Source: Isoperla grammatica
Lineage: Eukaryota > Arthropoda > Insecta > Plecoptera > Perlodidae
Assembly (NCBI GenBank): GCA_945910005.1
Contig: OX246740.1
Location: 54,094,638 to 54,158,637 of the forward strand
Direction: 5' to 3'
DNA: 64,000 nt
Part shown: positions 35,577 through 47,830 of the stretch, piece by piece
How the letters are laid out: every line of letters starts with the position of its first letter
Position numbering within the stretch: the stretch's first letter is position 1
Position numbers and translations under genes: made by a program
The notes under the pieces: model-generated
The model's input: only the letters and a program-made list of their open reading frames with translations
The model's database searches: none
What the model was told of the DNA's origin: nothing

Positions 35577-38375
35577 GTGCCTAGGGCCTAGGTTAGGTTT
35601 GGACGCATCGTCATTGGGTTTGAGATATTTCAATCCCAATGGCATCGTTATGCGAAAGTGTAATTTAAAAAAGTAACGAGCCTAGGCATATTAGCCAGTA
35701 TAATTTAAAATACTGATGATACAGTGGTAATTAGTAATAATTTCTGTAACAGGCTCACTTGGCTAAGCAAGGTCCAAGCCCAGATTTCAATCCATCTGCT
35801 AATAGGCTAGGCCTAGGGCCTAGGCCCTAGGCTAGGCCTAGGTAGGCCTAGCTAGGCATACAAGACTTTCATACTTGTTGTAGGCCTAGGCCCATATATT
35901 GTCAACCAGTAAACAGCCTTTCTTTTCTCCTTTCTACACGTATCCAGTATTTAGGCTATTTGTTTTCCCAATGATTATTACGTTCTAAGCCTAACCATTA
36001 GGCTACATGTAGGTGTAGGCCTAGGCCTACCTAGGCATAAGATATTAGTAGGCCTAGACTAGGGCCTAGGCCCCTAGGCCTAGTCAACTTACTAAACTTA
36101 GGCATCTCTTACTTGAAGTAGGCCTATTCTTTAGAAGAAATCCTAGCAATGAGTGCGGCTATTGCAAAGCCTTAGGATGTCCGAGTAAGCGCGCAAGTTG
36201 TAACTTACATTTATTTAGGGTCGCTCTCGGACAAGGGTTGAACGATTGGGGAACAGTGATTTGTTACAGTTCAACAGTGTAGACTTGTTTGGTACTGTAT
36301 AGCATTGTAAACGTAATTGGGATCCTCCTGATCGCAATCATAATCGAAGTCAAAATGCACATTGACCTTCACTCACAGATCAGGTCGTAGGCCTATTGCA
36401 GTAAATATTTTGTTACGTTATATGTTAAACTAGGCCTACATCCTTGCCTACACCTACCTACAAACAGCTATATCCTTTATCAAGTACATACCGACATATT
36501 TACAAAATTGGTTAGAATACAGTCTAGGCTGGCGACGGTGAGTGTGTGTGCTGTCATTGCAGTCAGCTTGCCAGGCCAAGGTTGCACTGGCGGGTGACTA
36601 GCCACGTTCCATAATACCTTGCACATGACATAAAATGTGAAATAAATAGGCACTTATGTGTGTCATTTAATTTGTTACTTAGCTTGTCAGAATTGTGACT
36701 TTGTTCTCATCAGTCATTTACAATATTAGGCCTAGCTTAGGCATGCTACATTCCACAAAGAATACATTATTACCGCTATATCACTAGTATCAAGCTTTAT
36801 ACAGTTGAAAAGCCAACGCTAAATTTCTCAGGCGATGGGGTAAGGGATCATCGGCATCGCAAATTGTAGTAGTAATATGAACACATTTCCCGATTACAAT
36901 CCGGATTGCCGCATTGCGATTTAGTTGTGAACAGCACAGTAAGAACCAAGGTAGTTTCTTTCACGAGTAGGCCTACCGTATTACGAGTACATTGCATACT
37001 CCAGGTACTTTTCAAGAAGTAAATTCAGCAATGACTCGTTAAGTCGATTGAATAGAAATGCATGACCTTCGATCTTTGATCATGTTCAAATAGAACCACT
37101 GTCTTATCCACCACCAACCAACCAATATTGAAATTAGGCCTACTACGAGTATCGACTATGAACCATTACCTTCTAAGCAGTCCGCAGTAGCAATCGGCAC
37201 AGATGTAGGCCTCAACAATTTATTCCCAAATGTAACTCAGGGAACAAACAACCGACTGAATAAACAGCCCCTGATGAAGTGCCATCCTTAATAGAATCTA
37301 CTAACATTAGCCAAATACTAGACATTCCCAGTTCTCCACTACATAGCACTTGTTTTGTTACCATACCATACCATAGCAAGTGTATGTGCCCTAGAAAGGG
37401 TAAAATGTATGTAGACTTTTTACTGCTCTCTTTTTTCTATTTTTTCAGGATTTGTTTCGTCTCCTGAGTCATGGGTACCTTAGCAGCCAAAATACGAGTC
37501 ACGCCCAAACCTGAAGAGCGCATCGTGTCCAAATCCAACTTCTAATCATTAGTAGCTATTGTGATCTGTGATTATTAATTACCTAGTCTAGTAGTATCGC
37601 TTTACCAACTTACCGTCCTAAGCGTAGTTTTTACTTCGTAAATCATGTATCCGTATATTTACCTATCCATATATTTATGCCAACCTACATATTATTCAAG
37701 TTATGTTTTCTATATGCTCATCAAAAAGTAGAGTGTTTGTTGTTCGAGGAAAAGTGCCAAAGAATCGCTTCAGGTAAATAACTATTACAAGAATACTTTT
37801 AGTGTTTACATACCTACCTGGTAGGCCTATATTATATTCATATAGGACCTATTTCATACAATCATTAAAGACAATGATTGCAAACAGTAGTAGGCCTAGC
37901 TAGGCTAGGCCTACGGAGTGATTTGTAATTGTGCAGGTCTACAAATGTCTAGGTTTGCTTTCATAAATTCATAGTCAACATCACAAATACATTTACTACT
38001 AGGCTAGTTTAATAGGCCTACAAGTTGACTAACCAATCAGTAGTCTTTTATGGTAGGCCTAGCCTCTGTGATTCCTATGTATGTACCAAATCAAACTTAG
38101 TTACAATGTAATTCCTTTGAATATTCTGTCTCCTGAATCGGTTTATATCTAGGCCTAAATTGTCAGACTTGCAGACAGCTGTCAAGCTCTCCTAGCTTAA
38201 AATCATGCCATTGCCATTTTTACTAGGTAGGCTTGTATGTTCTCTATTTATAGCTATACCTACCTACAATCATCAATAGCCAAGATTATTCATCAGTAGC
38301 TACCGACCTTAATTTTATTTATATTTAGGTAACCCATCAGTAGGCCTAGGCTACTAGGCCTACCTGTGTAGGACT
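35577..38375. repeat. TAGGCCTA-rich block
   Basis: About 23 AGGCCT sites, mostly inside TAGGCCTA/TAGGCCTAG, fall in 2.8 kb, against about four in the remaining 61 kb. The copies are irregularly spaced and embedded in otherwise ordinary AT-rich sequence, so it is not a simple tandem array. Such short palindromic words are abundant in the non-coding DNA of several marine animal groups as I remember. What generates them here is not known. Confidence 0.85.
37449..37545 (+). other. Possible exon behind a strong 3' splice-site signal
   Basis: A pyrimidine-rich run, CTCTCTTTTTTCTATTTTTT, ends in CAG at 37446-37448. The following 97 bases are GC-richer than their surroundings. From the ATG at 37471 a 24-codon frame runs to a stop at 37543 (begins M-G-T-L-A-A-K-I-R-V). 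Frame 1 from the splice site reads D-L-F-R-L-L-S-H-G before a stop at codon 22. I do not recognise either product. A candidate upstream exon start lies at 35444 (ATG, 25 codons, then GAAGTATAT as a weak donor). The whole model is conjectural. Confidence 0.2.
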
Positions 38376-38786
38376 AGGCAATGAACACCTGTGATTAGTT
38401 TGTGCAAATGTTTGTATTGCTTTAATCGTTTAATAAATAGTAATTATCTGTCTATACTGTTTCATTATTTGTAAGCGAATTTGTTTCCCTACATCCACCC
38501 CTACTTAATTTAAAGCCTCAGACTTTGGGTTTATCTAGTATGAACCCAAACCCTAGGTTTTCATCTGCTGATTTTGTTATTTTCAGAAAATTACGAGAAT
38601 GATACTTTTTGTGACTTATATATTGTAAATATCATTAAATGTCATTTACTGATTACCTATTTATAATAAATATTATCATTTTATGTGGTAAAACAGGTAA
38701 ATATGAAGTGCTTATGACAGTAGCTTCTTCTCGTGAATTACCCTGCCCCCCCCAGCTACCAGGGGTAGGCTCGCCCGTTCCTCGTT

Positions 38787-38820
38787 TAGTTCCTAACCCA
38801 AACCACAGATAGCGTTAGCG
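38787..38820 (+). repeat. 34-bp direct repeat, right copy
   Basis: TAGTTCCTAACCCAAAC followed by CACAGATAGCGTTAGCG, matching 35295-35328. A CAAAATGGCGTCC lies shortly downstream (about 38835), resembling a YY1-type promoter or start-codon motif. The left copy is likewise followed by AAAAATGGC at about 35398. Confidence 0.7.
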
Positions 38821-38824
38821 ACAC

Positions 38825-39320
38825 GTGACGTGAGCAAAATGGCGTCCAAACAGTTCTTCATTTCGCCCATAGGGAGTCGCACATCTTTCACGTAGGGAAT
38901 ATTATAATATCTTTGGTCCCGACATAACCGACGTTTTATCTGTCTTATAACTGAGCTGAGCTAATTGAGTCTCACCTCACCTGCAGCTTGATATCGTGGG
39001 TAGGCACGGAATGCATTGCCCGACATGTAAATGTAGCTCACATGGGCGTTATGCGATCTATCGACACGTCGCATCGATAGGTCGAATCAGTCTCTCAGAG
39101 AAATTAACATTCTGTTTGTTTGGATTTGGAATATACTAGCAATTCAATATTATCTCAGTTGAGTCGATGTCTATTACCTCAGTTTTGTAATGTAACCAAG
39201 AAGGAATGTTATATGTTTATTACTCTCATTATCTAGTACTCTAATAGTCACTATTATTTGCGAAGTTTCATTTAAAAAAAGGAACAAGAAACAATTTAAG
39301 AAATACCATAATATCTACTT
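38825..39320. other. No gene supported; CpG-richer patch
   Basis: ATGGCGTCC at about 38839 opens a 17-codon frame only. No other feature is supported. Confidence 0.4.
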
Positions 39321-39324
39321 GCTA

Positions 39325-39400
39325 TGGTGGCTCAAACGGTTAGAGTAAAGCGCAGAGCCCTGCGATACCATGACTGATGGGTTATCACTCAGCAATGACA
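39325..39400 (+). repeat. tRNA-like sequence (degenerate)
   Basis: GGTGGCTCAAACGGTTAGAG is a good A-box. The downstream GATGGGTTATCACTC is a poor B-box match. Probable old SINE head. Confidence 0.4.
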
Positions 39401-39404
39401 CAAT

Positions 39405-42050
39405 CTTACGGCTGTATATACCGCAACCAATCATTGAAACTCATCGTCTCGATAAACCTGTATGTACAAACATACACGTTAAACCACAAATACGAACCAC
39501 ACTGGCCTGTCCAATCTGCCCTGAAAATTACTTTGGTAATCTATAACGTTCGTCCTACGCGGAGCAGTTCTGAAATTGGGTGCTTTGTCGTTAATTAGAC
39601 TTAAAAAAAAATAAAAATAACAACGCAAATTGATTAAGAAAAGTGTCTGAAAATATTCCCACGACATCGTTAACGAGCGAGTGTTTGTTTATGCGCGTTG
39701 TTCGAGCAGCTCTGCAGCGTAAATCTCCAACCTGTTCCGCGTGGTTCTATCCTACACCCAAACAAATCACCCAAACTAAAACACAAGACATCACCGGACC
39801 GGGCCCGGTCAACATAAACCTCGTACGCAATTAAAAACAAAACGTTATGCAAATGCAAATCACTTGTTTGCACCAACCTGTTGATTGGCCCTAGAGAGAA
39901 TATCTCACAGTTTTGTCTTGTTTACGACGAACGATCCATAACGAGACGGAAGAGATATTTTCGGATCATTATTTTCAAAACGAATGAAAACTATTACACA
40001 GATTCACCTCTAGGCGTTTCGTCGTAACGTCGACTTGTACAGATAGACAGAGGGCGACGTTTCGACGAATGTGCTAACGAGCATGCGCGGGTTTCCCGCG
40101 GTTATTATGCGTATTTCAGGCGGATGGATGACTCCGCGCGATCCGATCCGATCGCGGGAACTGAGCGGATTCGGAGCGCTAGGTTGCGCTCCGAGCGCCT
40201 CACATTTTACTTACTCGTCGTCGCTCGCACACAAGGAGGGACATGTTTTATGTATTTATAAATTACCCGTTGGCCACTCCACCTGTCAGAGCATAACTTC
40301 TTTGTTTCGTCTTAATCGAACAAAGCTACGAAGGCAAAAAAAAAATACATTAAACTGAAAAAATAATAATCTAAATTATAAGAAAAAACAGATTACATGT
40401 CACTCTTTTTAGCCTTGTTTTAAGTGGCTTCTAAACGACAAAAACGCCGCCAACAATAGCGATGACAATTGCGTCTTCAGAGCTAAAACAAAGTCATTAT
40501 ATTCACAACAAAAAAGAAAGAGAGGGGGGGGGGGGGTTCATAATTCTTTCGTCGTTCATTGCGTATTTATCACGTTACGAATACAAAAAAGATTCAGATG
40601 GTGTTTCTACTGTTCTCCGGAATTACTTTGCTCTTTTACTTTACTACTATAAAAAGAATCGTAGAGAAAGACTCTTGTCCCGGCCACTCTTTTTCTATAG
40701 TTTACAATGACGCGCGCAATCGTTTTCGTAAACTTTGTCTACCATTTCGTTGTAAACACATTCCTCTTCGCTAGAGTATCAACACACATTATGTCCTCCA
40801 TTATGGCCGTAATGACGTCACGAGAATACTCCCTATTATACAAACACCATTCAAAGCTCCACTGCACTCATTGCATTCACCTGTGAAGGACATGATCATC
40901 TATAAACATCCCACATCCGGCGGTTGCGACCCTTTCTTTGCAATACCAACGCAATAGCTCTCCATCCGGCTATATAGTAATCTCCTTCAGGGTGCGCCAC
41001 TGTATAAAATAATAATACTCTTCCTGTTGCTCTTGTAGTAAAGATTTAATGAGAATAAAATAAAAATAGAATACAGATGATGATAATAATAACAATTACA
41101 TCATTTTCACGCCCGTTCTTTTGTTTTCCATCACTATTACACGTCGGAATGTTCGCGCGATGTTCGCCAACAATAAACACTTGATTGCAAAGACGTGTTT
41201 CTCTTATTTGTTATGTATATATATATGACGTTGTTATAGTTCGATTGCAAAACTCTCGCAATTAGGCATTCGACTGCAGTCTCGATTGTTTCAGTCGACG
41301 TAATGAGTGAACGCGTATTAATCACATTCTATGCGGCGCGGCCATTTTATTTATCGGTACATCGACCTTCTTTCTTCGTGTACAACAACTACCCTCGCCG
41401 TTGTTGTACGGGTTCATTAATAACGCGTCATCGCCCGTCTGTCTGTCTGTCTGTCAGCTTTACACGGCGCTCTCTCTACAAACACTCGTTGATTTCTTCT
41501 TTTTAGATATACATTGTAATATAAAATTGTATAGAGCGCACAATACATGGCGGGTTATGTTTACAGAGGGGGGGGGGGGGGGGGGCGCCTTTTCGGACTA
41601 ATTCGTATATGAGCACCGTATATGGAGACGGAGCTTTCCCGATCTCCGACGCCGAAGACTTTTTGTGTTTTTTTTATTTATCCCGTAAATAAATGCCCAT
41701 AAATTTAGTCTTAGATCACTTATACACTTACTTATACACTTATACCGTATTCGCGTTTAAACTCAAAGTGGCTGACCTCTGGTGAGAGAATCTGGCACTA
41801 ACGCAGTGCGTATAGCTCACCGCCTCAGCTGTGTTGCAGCGTATGAACAAATTGTTTTCGTTATGATTTCGTTGTGTTGTTCATTGTTCTGGTTGGGTTT
41901 TTAATGCAGAAGGTCCAAAGTTCGATTCTTGGCTCGGGATTGGATTTTTTTAACTTTGGAAAATTACTTTAATCTATCTATATAGTGGTGTAGATGGAAA
42001 TGGTGACTTGCGCAGCTGTCATAGCAACAACCCACAATATAAGATAATGG
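39405..42050. other. No gene supported; G runs
   Basis: Contains two overlapping octamer words (ATGCAAATGCAAAT at 39848-39861), G13 at 40524-40536, TGACGTCA at 40813-40820, a short (AT)n near 41217 and G17 at 41569-41585. No frame shows a recognisable domain. Confidence 0.45.
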
Positions 42051-42054
42051 AGTT

Positions 42055-42100
42055 GATGTCCCCCACTGAAAATCAGTTCTTGTAAATGAGTGGGTAGAAA
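42055..42100 (+). repeat. Dispersed repeat family D, copy 2
   Basis: GATGTCCCCCACTGAAAATC and AGTTCTTGTAAATG match the minus strand at 5000-5050 and the plus strand at 63775-63815. G14 (42147-42160) and G17 (42307-42323) follow nearby. Confidence 0.65.
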
Positions 42101-42649
42101 ATAAGTACAGATTGTATTTTGGCTTACGATGGGGAGGTTGAAGGGTGGGGGGGGGGGGGGAGTGAGAGCTTACCGAAATGTCAGCTGCTGTTATTATTTG
42201 AGATTGTTTGTTGGAATTAAAAATATAAAATTGACTGTTGAAATAGGCTTACATAGTATTATACAAGTCACAACATTCAACAAATTATTCTCTAGCATTT
42301 GGTGGAGGGGGGGGGGGGGGGGGAGCTTCAGCTGGATATATATAATTATAAATAATATAATATTATTATCATTTCGTGTCTACCCTTACTGTTACGATTT
42401 CAATAATGCTCCATAGGACACTATTTTGTTTGCACATTAAAGTTTATACTCATAGTTGACTCTTTAAACACCTGCCCACACTGTTTCAAGGGATTTTTTT
42501 TTATTTTGAAAGGGGTAGAACCAACGGTAAGGAGTCAACTATTAATAAGGGCCTAAATGTGCAATACAAAATACAAATAATTGCCAATGTTAAATGGACA
42601 TCACAAACCTGATGTTCGCCTATTTACTACATTCAGCAGAGTACCCATA

Positions 42650-42835
42650 CTATTAACATCCTTAAACCCTGTCCCTTTCCCTTCAACTGTCCCACTTAAA
42701 ATCTGCCATTTGGCCCTGCCCTCCTATGCTGGACTCCCCTTATGATGACCTCCGCGATCTATCTAATTCGGAAGACGTCATATGACTTCAGCTGTCGAGT
42801 ACGTCGTTAACCAACAAATAATCAATTAACCCTCA
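42650..42835 (+). repeat. Dispersed repeat family C, copy 2
   Basis: CCTGTCCCTTTCCCTTCAAC leads through CT-rich DNA to GACGTCATATGACTTCAG and TGTCGAGTACGTCGTTAA. This is the same order and ending as at 7640-7800. Confidence 0.65.
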
Positions 42836-44250
42836 CTTACAACATAATATAAATCAGATTCTGTTATGGGAGCCCGCTCCCTATTTCCTCACTACATAGA
42901 ACATGAGACGACCGCTGCGAAGTTGTCAATTGCCTGATAATTATCACAACTCCCTCACCGCCAACATGTATTCCTTACTAACAGTTGCTGATTGAATTCA
43001 GCGACCCAGCGAGTCTCAATCAGTTCTTCGAATTGCAAGCCAATATTCCATTAGATTGTTGGCTTGTAAAACCTCAGTTCCATTGACAAATGGATGCTGG
43101 ATGTGTCTAATATATTTAATAATGTGATACATCTAGATACAACACGGTACACACATTTTATTAGCACCTAAAACGGACGATTTTGTAACCTACGCTATAT
43201 GTTTACGTTGAACGTATACGCACTCGAGCGTCGAATGCAGCGCTCCTGGTGAGACCTTTAACCGCCTATAGCTTACCTATGCGTTCGACATAGATGAATG
43301 GTGTGTGACCAATCAGCTATCGATATTTGAAATTGTGACTCTAGATGCAGTTGGGTACGAATCACTCATAAAGTTGTTTGGTGACAATATTTGAGTTCCA
43401 GAGGGGCGAGGGGTACTATTGCCCCCTTGAGGTCACGGAGGGGGCCAGAGGGGCAAGCTCGCCCTCCCCCCCCCTTGTTCCGACGCCACTAGTCTACCTA
43501 TATAAAAGATTTACTGCATGTTAATTACGGCGTGGTCAAATTTGCGTATAAAACTTGTTAAATATTTAATCTCAATAACAATGTTAATAACCCGCTAATT
43601 GGTGCAGTGATAGGCTATGTAGGATAGCCAGCCGGTTTGGCTACAATCGACTGTCAGAAGACATTACAAATACCATTAGGAACCTAATTAATTCGGTATC
43701 AAAGAACGGCGCTGCCGAAGAGAGTCACGACCGATGAGATACAATCAAGTTTTTATCTCTTGCTTTGTAAGTGCACTGTTTTTCATCCGCTTGTTATATA
43801 TCTACCGTAAGTTGTTTTGCTTTTCTTCTTGTGTAAAAGTAAACAAAGAAGTTTTAATAATACGGCATACGAATGTAAAACTAGTACGAGGAAGCTAAGA
43901 GGTAGAAAGCTGTTGTACGCGTATGAGGGGGGAGGGGGGGGGGGGGGGTCTTCCACGTCTCCCCCCCCCTCCCACCCACGCCGAGCATCGATTTATGAAC
44001 GACAATCGAAAAATGCCTCAGTGATGGTTGAGTATTGTTGTAATGCTCACATACGGCTCAATACGCCCATCAAACCACATGTTGATAGTTGCGAGACAAC
44101 AATACAATCAGGAAGGCGGGTCACTTGAATACCAACATCTCTCAACAATACTTATTTATCAAACACAACATATGGTTGCCTGTGTTGGGGAGATAATGTT
44201 GAAAAAACTATTTACTGTTGAAGATTTCACACACTTTCGTAATGCCAAAC
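42836..44250. other. No gene seen; G and C tracts
   Basis: The stretch 43390-43490 (AGAGGGGCGAGGGG, then CCCCCTTGAGG and CCAGAGGGGCAAG) resembles the G/C-rich stretch at 62365-62410. G15 lies at 43934-43948 and a C tract just after it. The 103-codon frame across these tracts is not credible. Confidence 0.45.
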
Positions 44251-44251
44251 A

Positions 44252-44427
44252 ACTTCATGTTCACAAGGAATAAGTTCTTTGGAATAGATTGTTTCAATTC
44301 AAAACAAAGACCATGGAAGTAATCAAGAAAACCAAAAAAGTTTCCAATATGATTTAAAGCAAATAAATAAGTTGTTTCTACAACCCTAGTCACTATATCA
44401 TTGGCTATAGAAAGATAATGAACGGAC
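44252..44427 (-). repeat. Dispersed repeat family F, copy 2
   Basis: Aligns with 27101-27265: TTCTTTGGAATAGATTG, CCATGGAAGTAATC, AAAGCAAATAAATAAG, CCTAGTCACTAT. The minus-strand frame reads H-G-L-C-F-E-L-K-Q-S-I-P-K-N-L, against L-G-F-C-L-I-S-K-Q-S-I-P-K-S-L in copy 1. Confidence 0.6.
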
Positions 44428-44429
44428 AA

Positions 44430-46350
44430 CTTGAATTGATGTTTTCTCCCGAGATAAACCCAGATAACTTTTGCTCTGTTTTAGCTCCCTTTATTACCCA
44501 GGTTTGCGCATGTATAAGTTTGAAAGATGTTAACGAACTTTGCATAAGTATACGAAATACTTGAAATACTCGTGCTAGACAGTAAAACGTATTTCCCTCT
44601 GACTCCAGCGCGCTCTCGCGGTCCGAGTCGGTACCTGTTGTTATAAAACCACCTGTTGCATTGCTGCTCACATGTAGATGTTATCTGACAGACGCAAAGC
44701 CTTACTCGCTACTGCGCATATATGTGAATTAATAAGACGGTCTCCTTCAATCAAGGTTGCTATGAACGCGTCAACGGTACAACAGGCGTTTCCAGTTATT
44801 AAATTATGTGTGTATATACTTAATTATTTTTACGTTCTTCTTGCATTTGTTTGACAGAGTTATTTCAATTTAATTTAATACGTGTATTAATCCGAGGCGG
44901 TTGAAATGTTGTATTATCGTTGTGGAATTTTAAAGATCTCTTCTTGATATGTTTGGATTTTTACCCGGTATTTGGTTGTTTTCATGATGCAATTAATTAT
45001 TACGACTTCTTCAATTCAAGAAGGTCACCCTCTAAGGTACAACAAAACGTAGTGTGTATAAAACGAGCTAAATTAAGATGAAAGTCAATATTCGGAGTAG
45101 AAATATATTATTGTACTAATGAATTTTATTAATTCAAAGAAATTATCTCACACATTGGTGGGGTCGTCATAAGGGTAGATAAAATACCTTTGGAGGAGTT
45201 GGGGCGTGAATGAGAAGTATTTGAGAAGACAGAAAGAATGCAGTGTTGTCATTGTTTTAGGGTACAAGTTGAAGGCGCACACTGACCAACAGTTTCGCCC
45301 CTGTTCACAGAGACACCGAGAATATCGACCGCAGCAAAACGCAAAGACCCCCCTCGGCTTTTAGTCGAACAACCACCGTAATAACCTCAAAATACATCAG
45401 CGTTAATCTGACACTGATGGTATATTGCTTCATCATCAAGTGCTTTGACTTTCTGTCCGACACAGATCACGTGATTCAGAAGCTGACTGTGAAGCGACAA
45501 ACAACCTTTATTAGATCTTCGTAGGAATTCGTTCTCATTGTGGTGAGACTGATTGGATTTAGTTCGAGTCAAAACACAACACAAGTCTATGGCTGTAATA
45601 GCGTGGGAGTTGTGGAAGAGATCGCCTCCATCTTTGTTTTCCATAATAATTTGTAAGACATTTTGTCTCCGTCGGCCATCGAGAAAAGAACAAAACAATT
45701 TGGAATTAAAAAATAAATAAATCAGTAAATAAAGTTCGTGTAATGTTGCATTAAAATAAATTTAGTCTTATAATTACTACATCCTATTGTTGTGTTAAAA
45801 TATCCTACCTAAATAAGTTGGTAATTTTCGTGCATAATTCAAACCCATCACAAAAATAATCCACCAACATTATTTATTTCAACATTATTTAATGCTACAT
45901 CTATGTTGTAATGCAGACTTGGATAGTTCTTAGAATGGTACACGAAACATCTCGAGAAATCAAAGACTATTATTTTAACAGTATCGAAAGTTTCTCAGAA
46001 TCTCTAACAACCTGCGACCTATTGTAGTTGCGATATTCATAGGTTGCACGTACGTCACATCTGTGCGCGTGGCGGCCACATTTGTGATCAAACTTGGACG
46101 TTGCCATGGAGCAACAATTGAAGGCTATTGTGGTAGAACTAATAAATTCTTAGTTCTTTAAAATCCCGACTGTTTTTGATATACAATTGGTATGTGTTGT
46201 AATTTCTCATTTTTGTATTAATTATGTTAACTTTTTAAATTTTAAATTAGGCTTATTTATTAAATTTGAAAAGTATTTGCCAATGATTGGTCCTCATCAA
46301 TTGTGTCGCAAACATGGCCGCTGTGACGTCACGTGGGAACTATGAATACG
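44430..46350. other. No gene supported
   Basis: AT-rich. A 103-codon minus frame (45387-45698) is not recognised and is treated as chance. TGACGTCA lies at 46324-46331. Confidence 0.45.
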
Positions 46351-46357
46351 TGAGTGT

Positions 46358-46749
46358 GACGCGTTGAGAGCACAGCCTGCCGCGTAGAGAGCACAGCCTG
46401 CCGCGTAGAGAGCACAGCAGCCGCGTTGAGAGCACATCTAGCCGCGTTGAGAGCACGCAGCCGCGTTGAAAGCACATCTAGCCGCGTTGAGAGCACGCAG
46501 CCGCGTTGAAAGCACATCTAGCCGCGTTGAGAGCACGCAGCCGCGTTGAGAGCACATCTAGCCGCGTTGAGAGCACGCAGCCGCGTTGAGAGCACAGCCA
46601 GACGCGTTGAGAGCACAACATCCGCGTTAAGAGCACAACAGCCGCGGTGAGAGCACAGCAGCCGCGTTGAGAGCACAGCAGCCGCGTTGAGAGCACAACA
46701 GCCGCGTTAAGAGCACAGCAGCCGCGTTGAGAGCACAGCCTGCCGCGTG
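46358..46749. repeat. Minisatellite of about 20 bp, 19 units, with 40-bp higher-order pairs
   Basis: The core is GCCGCGTTGAGAGCAC. Units alternate between a 21-bp form carrying ACATCTA and a 19-bp form carrying ACGCA in 46430-46575, giving a 40-bp higher-order period. Flanking units are of the ACAGCA/ACAACA type. Long minus-strand frames here come from the repeat. Confidence 0.95.
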
Positions 46750-46783
46750 TGAGGTTGACCGAAGTGATTGTGCACTCTGCTCG

Positions 46784-46888
46784 CGATCAATGTGTGTATG
46801 TGTGTATGTGTGTGTGTGTATGTGTACCATGCAGTGAAGCAACAGGGCGATCAATGTGTGTATGTGTACCATGCAGTGAAGCAACAGG
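46784..46888. repeat. 42-bp duplication with (TG)n
   Basis: CGATCAATGTGTGTATGTG and GTACCATGCAGTGAAGCAAC occur twice (GTGTACC at 46822 and 46864). The first copy has extra TGTGTA repeats. Confidence 0.85.
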
Positions 46889-47770
46889 TGTTAATCAGAG
46901 TAGGCCTAGTTGCGGTCAGCAGAGTGTTATGCTCACAAGACAACACACACTACGTCATGGGTGTGACCTCGTTGGGGCGTCTCGTTTCCTCCACGGATAC
47001 ATTGTTTATAGGTGAGCACAGTGCGTGGGGAAAAATAAATAAAATAACGCGTGGTACGGATTCGACCCTAGACTAAAAAACAAATAACAGAAAACTGAAC
47101 ATAAATGAAATTTAATTAAGAGCGTTATACACAAATAGCTTGAAAAGCGTTCGAATTTAAGGGTTTTTAGGATCTATCTTTAGAATGAAATTCAGTATCA
47201 ACATTTTGGAATGATGTGATGCTGGATATTGCCATGATTTACAGATATTTTTTTCATTATTGAATTTGTATAAAATAAGACAATTCCAATAATATCTAAT
47301 TTTGTTTTAGAATATCTGTAGATCTTGATACTATCCGCGGAGTGGTTTGAACTGTTCCCTCTTTTCCTCCAGCCTGATTTTTTTAGAATTCTAAAATTCC
47401 CAAAATATTAATAAAATCATGTGGTATGGTATGCATACATGAAAAATTCACCAAGTGATGAATGAATATAGGTTAGGTTTGAAGGTAACAAGTTGATTTA
47501 GTAATTTAGATTTGAGAGAGAAGAGGTGAGACAGCATGCACAGCATCTCTAGAGACCAAAAAGTTGATAAAGATGTACCACGTCCCGGGAAACGAGTGTC
47601 TAAGGATGACCAATTATTGAAGTGCCATACTCGCGAAGAAGTTGTCGCTGAAGACTGTGTACATGCGAGATCAACTCATTCCAGTCCCAGCAACGAGTGT
47701 GTGTTGTTTGTTTCTGAGCTCACCACTCCTAGGCAGCGTCAATCTCCATCTAACTGTTGTATGAGAGTAT

Positions 47771-47830
47771 GAGCCAAGCACTCAACAATGCGATCACACT
47801 GAGCCAAGCACTCAACAATGCGATCACACT
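47771..47830. repeat. Perfect 30-bp tandem duplication
   Basis: Two identical 30-bp units start with GAGCCAAGCACTCAAC at 47771 and 47801. Confidence 0.95.

Noticed and set aside
39848..39861. Double POU octamer site as a regulatory element
   Set aside because: Two overlapping octamers are visible but there is no gene or conserved context to assign a role.
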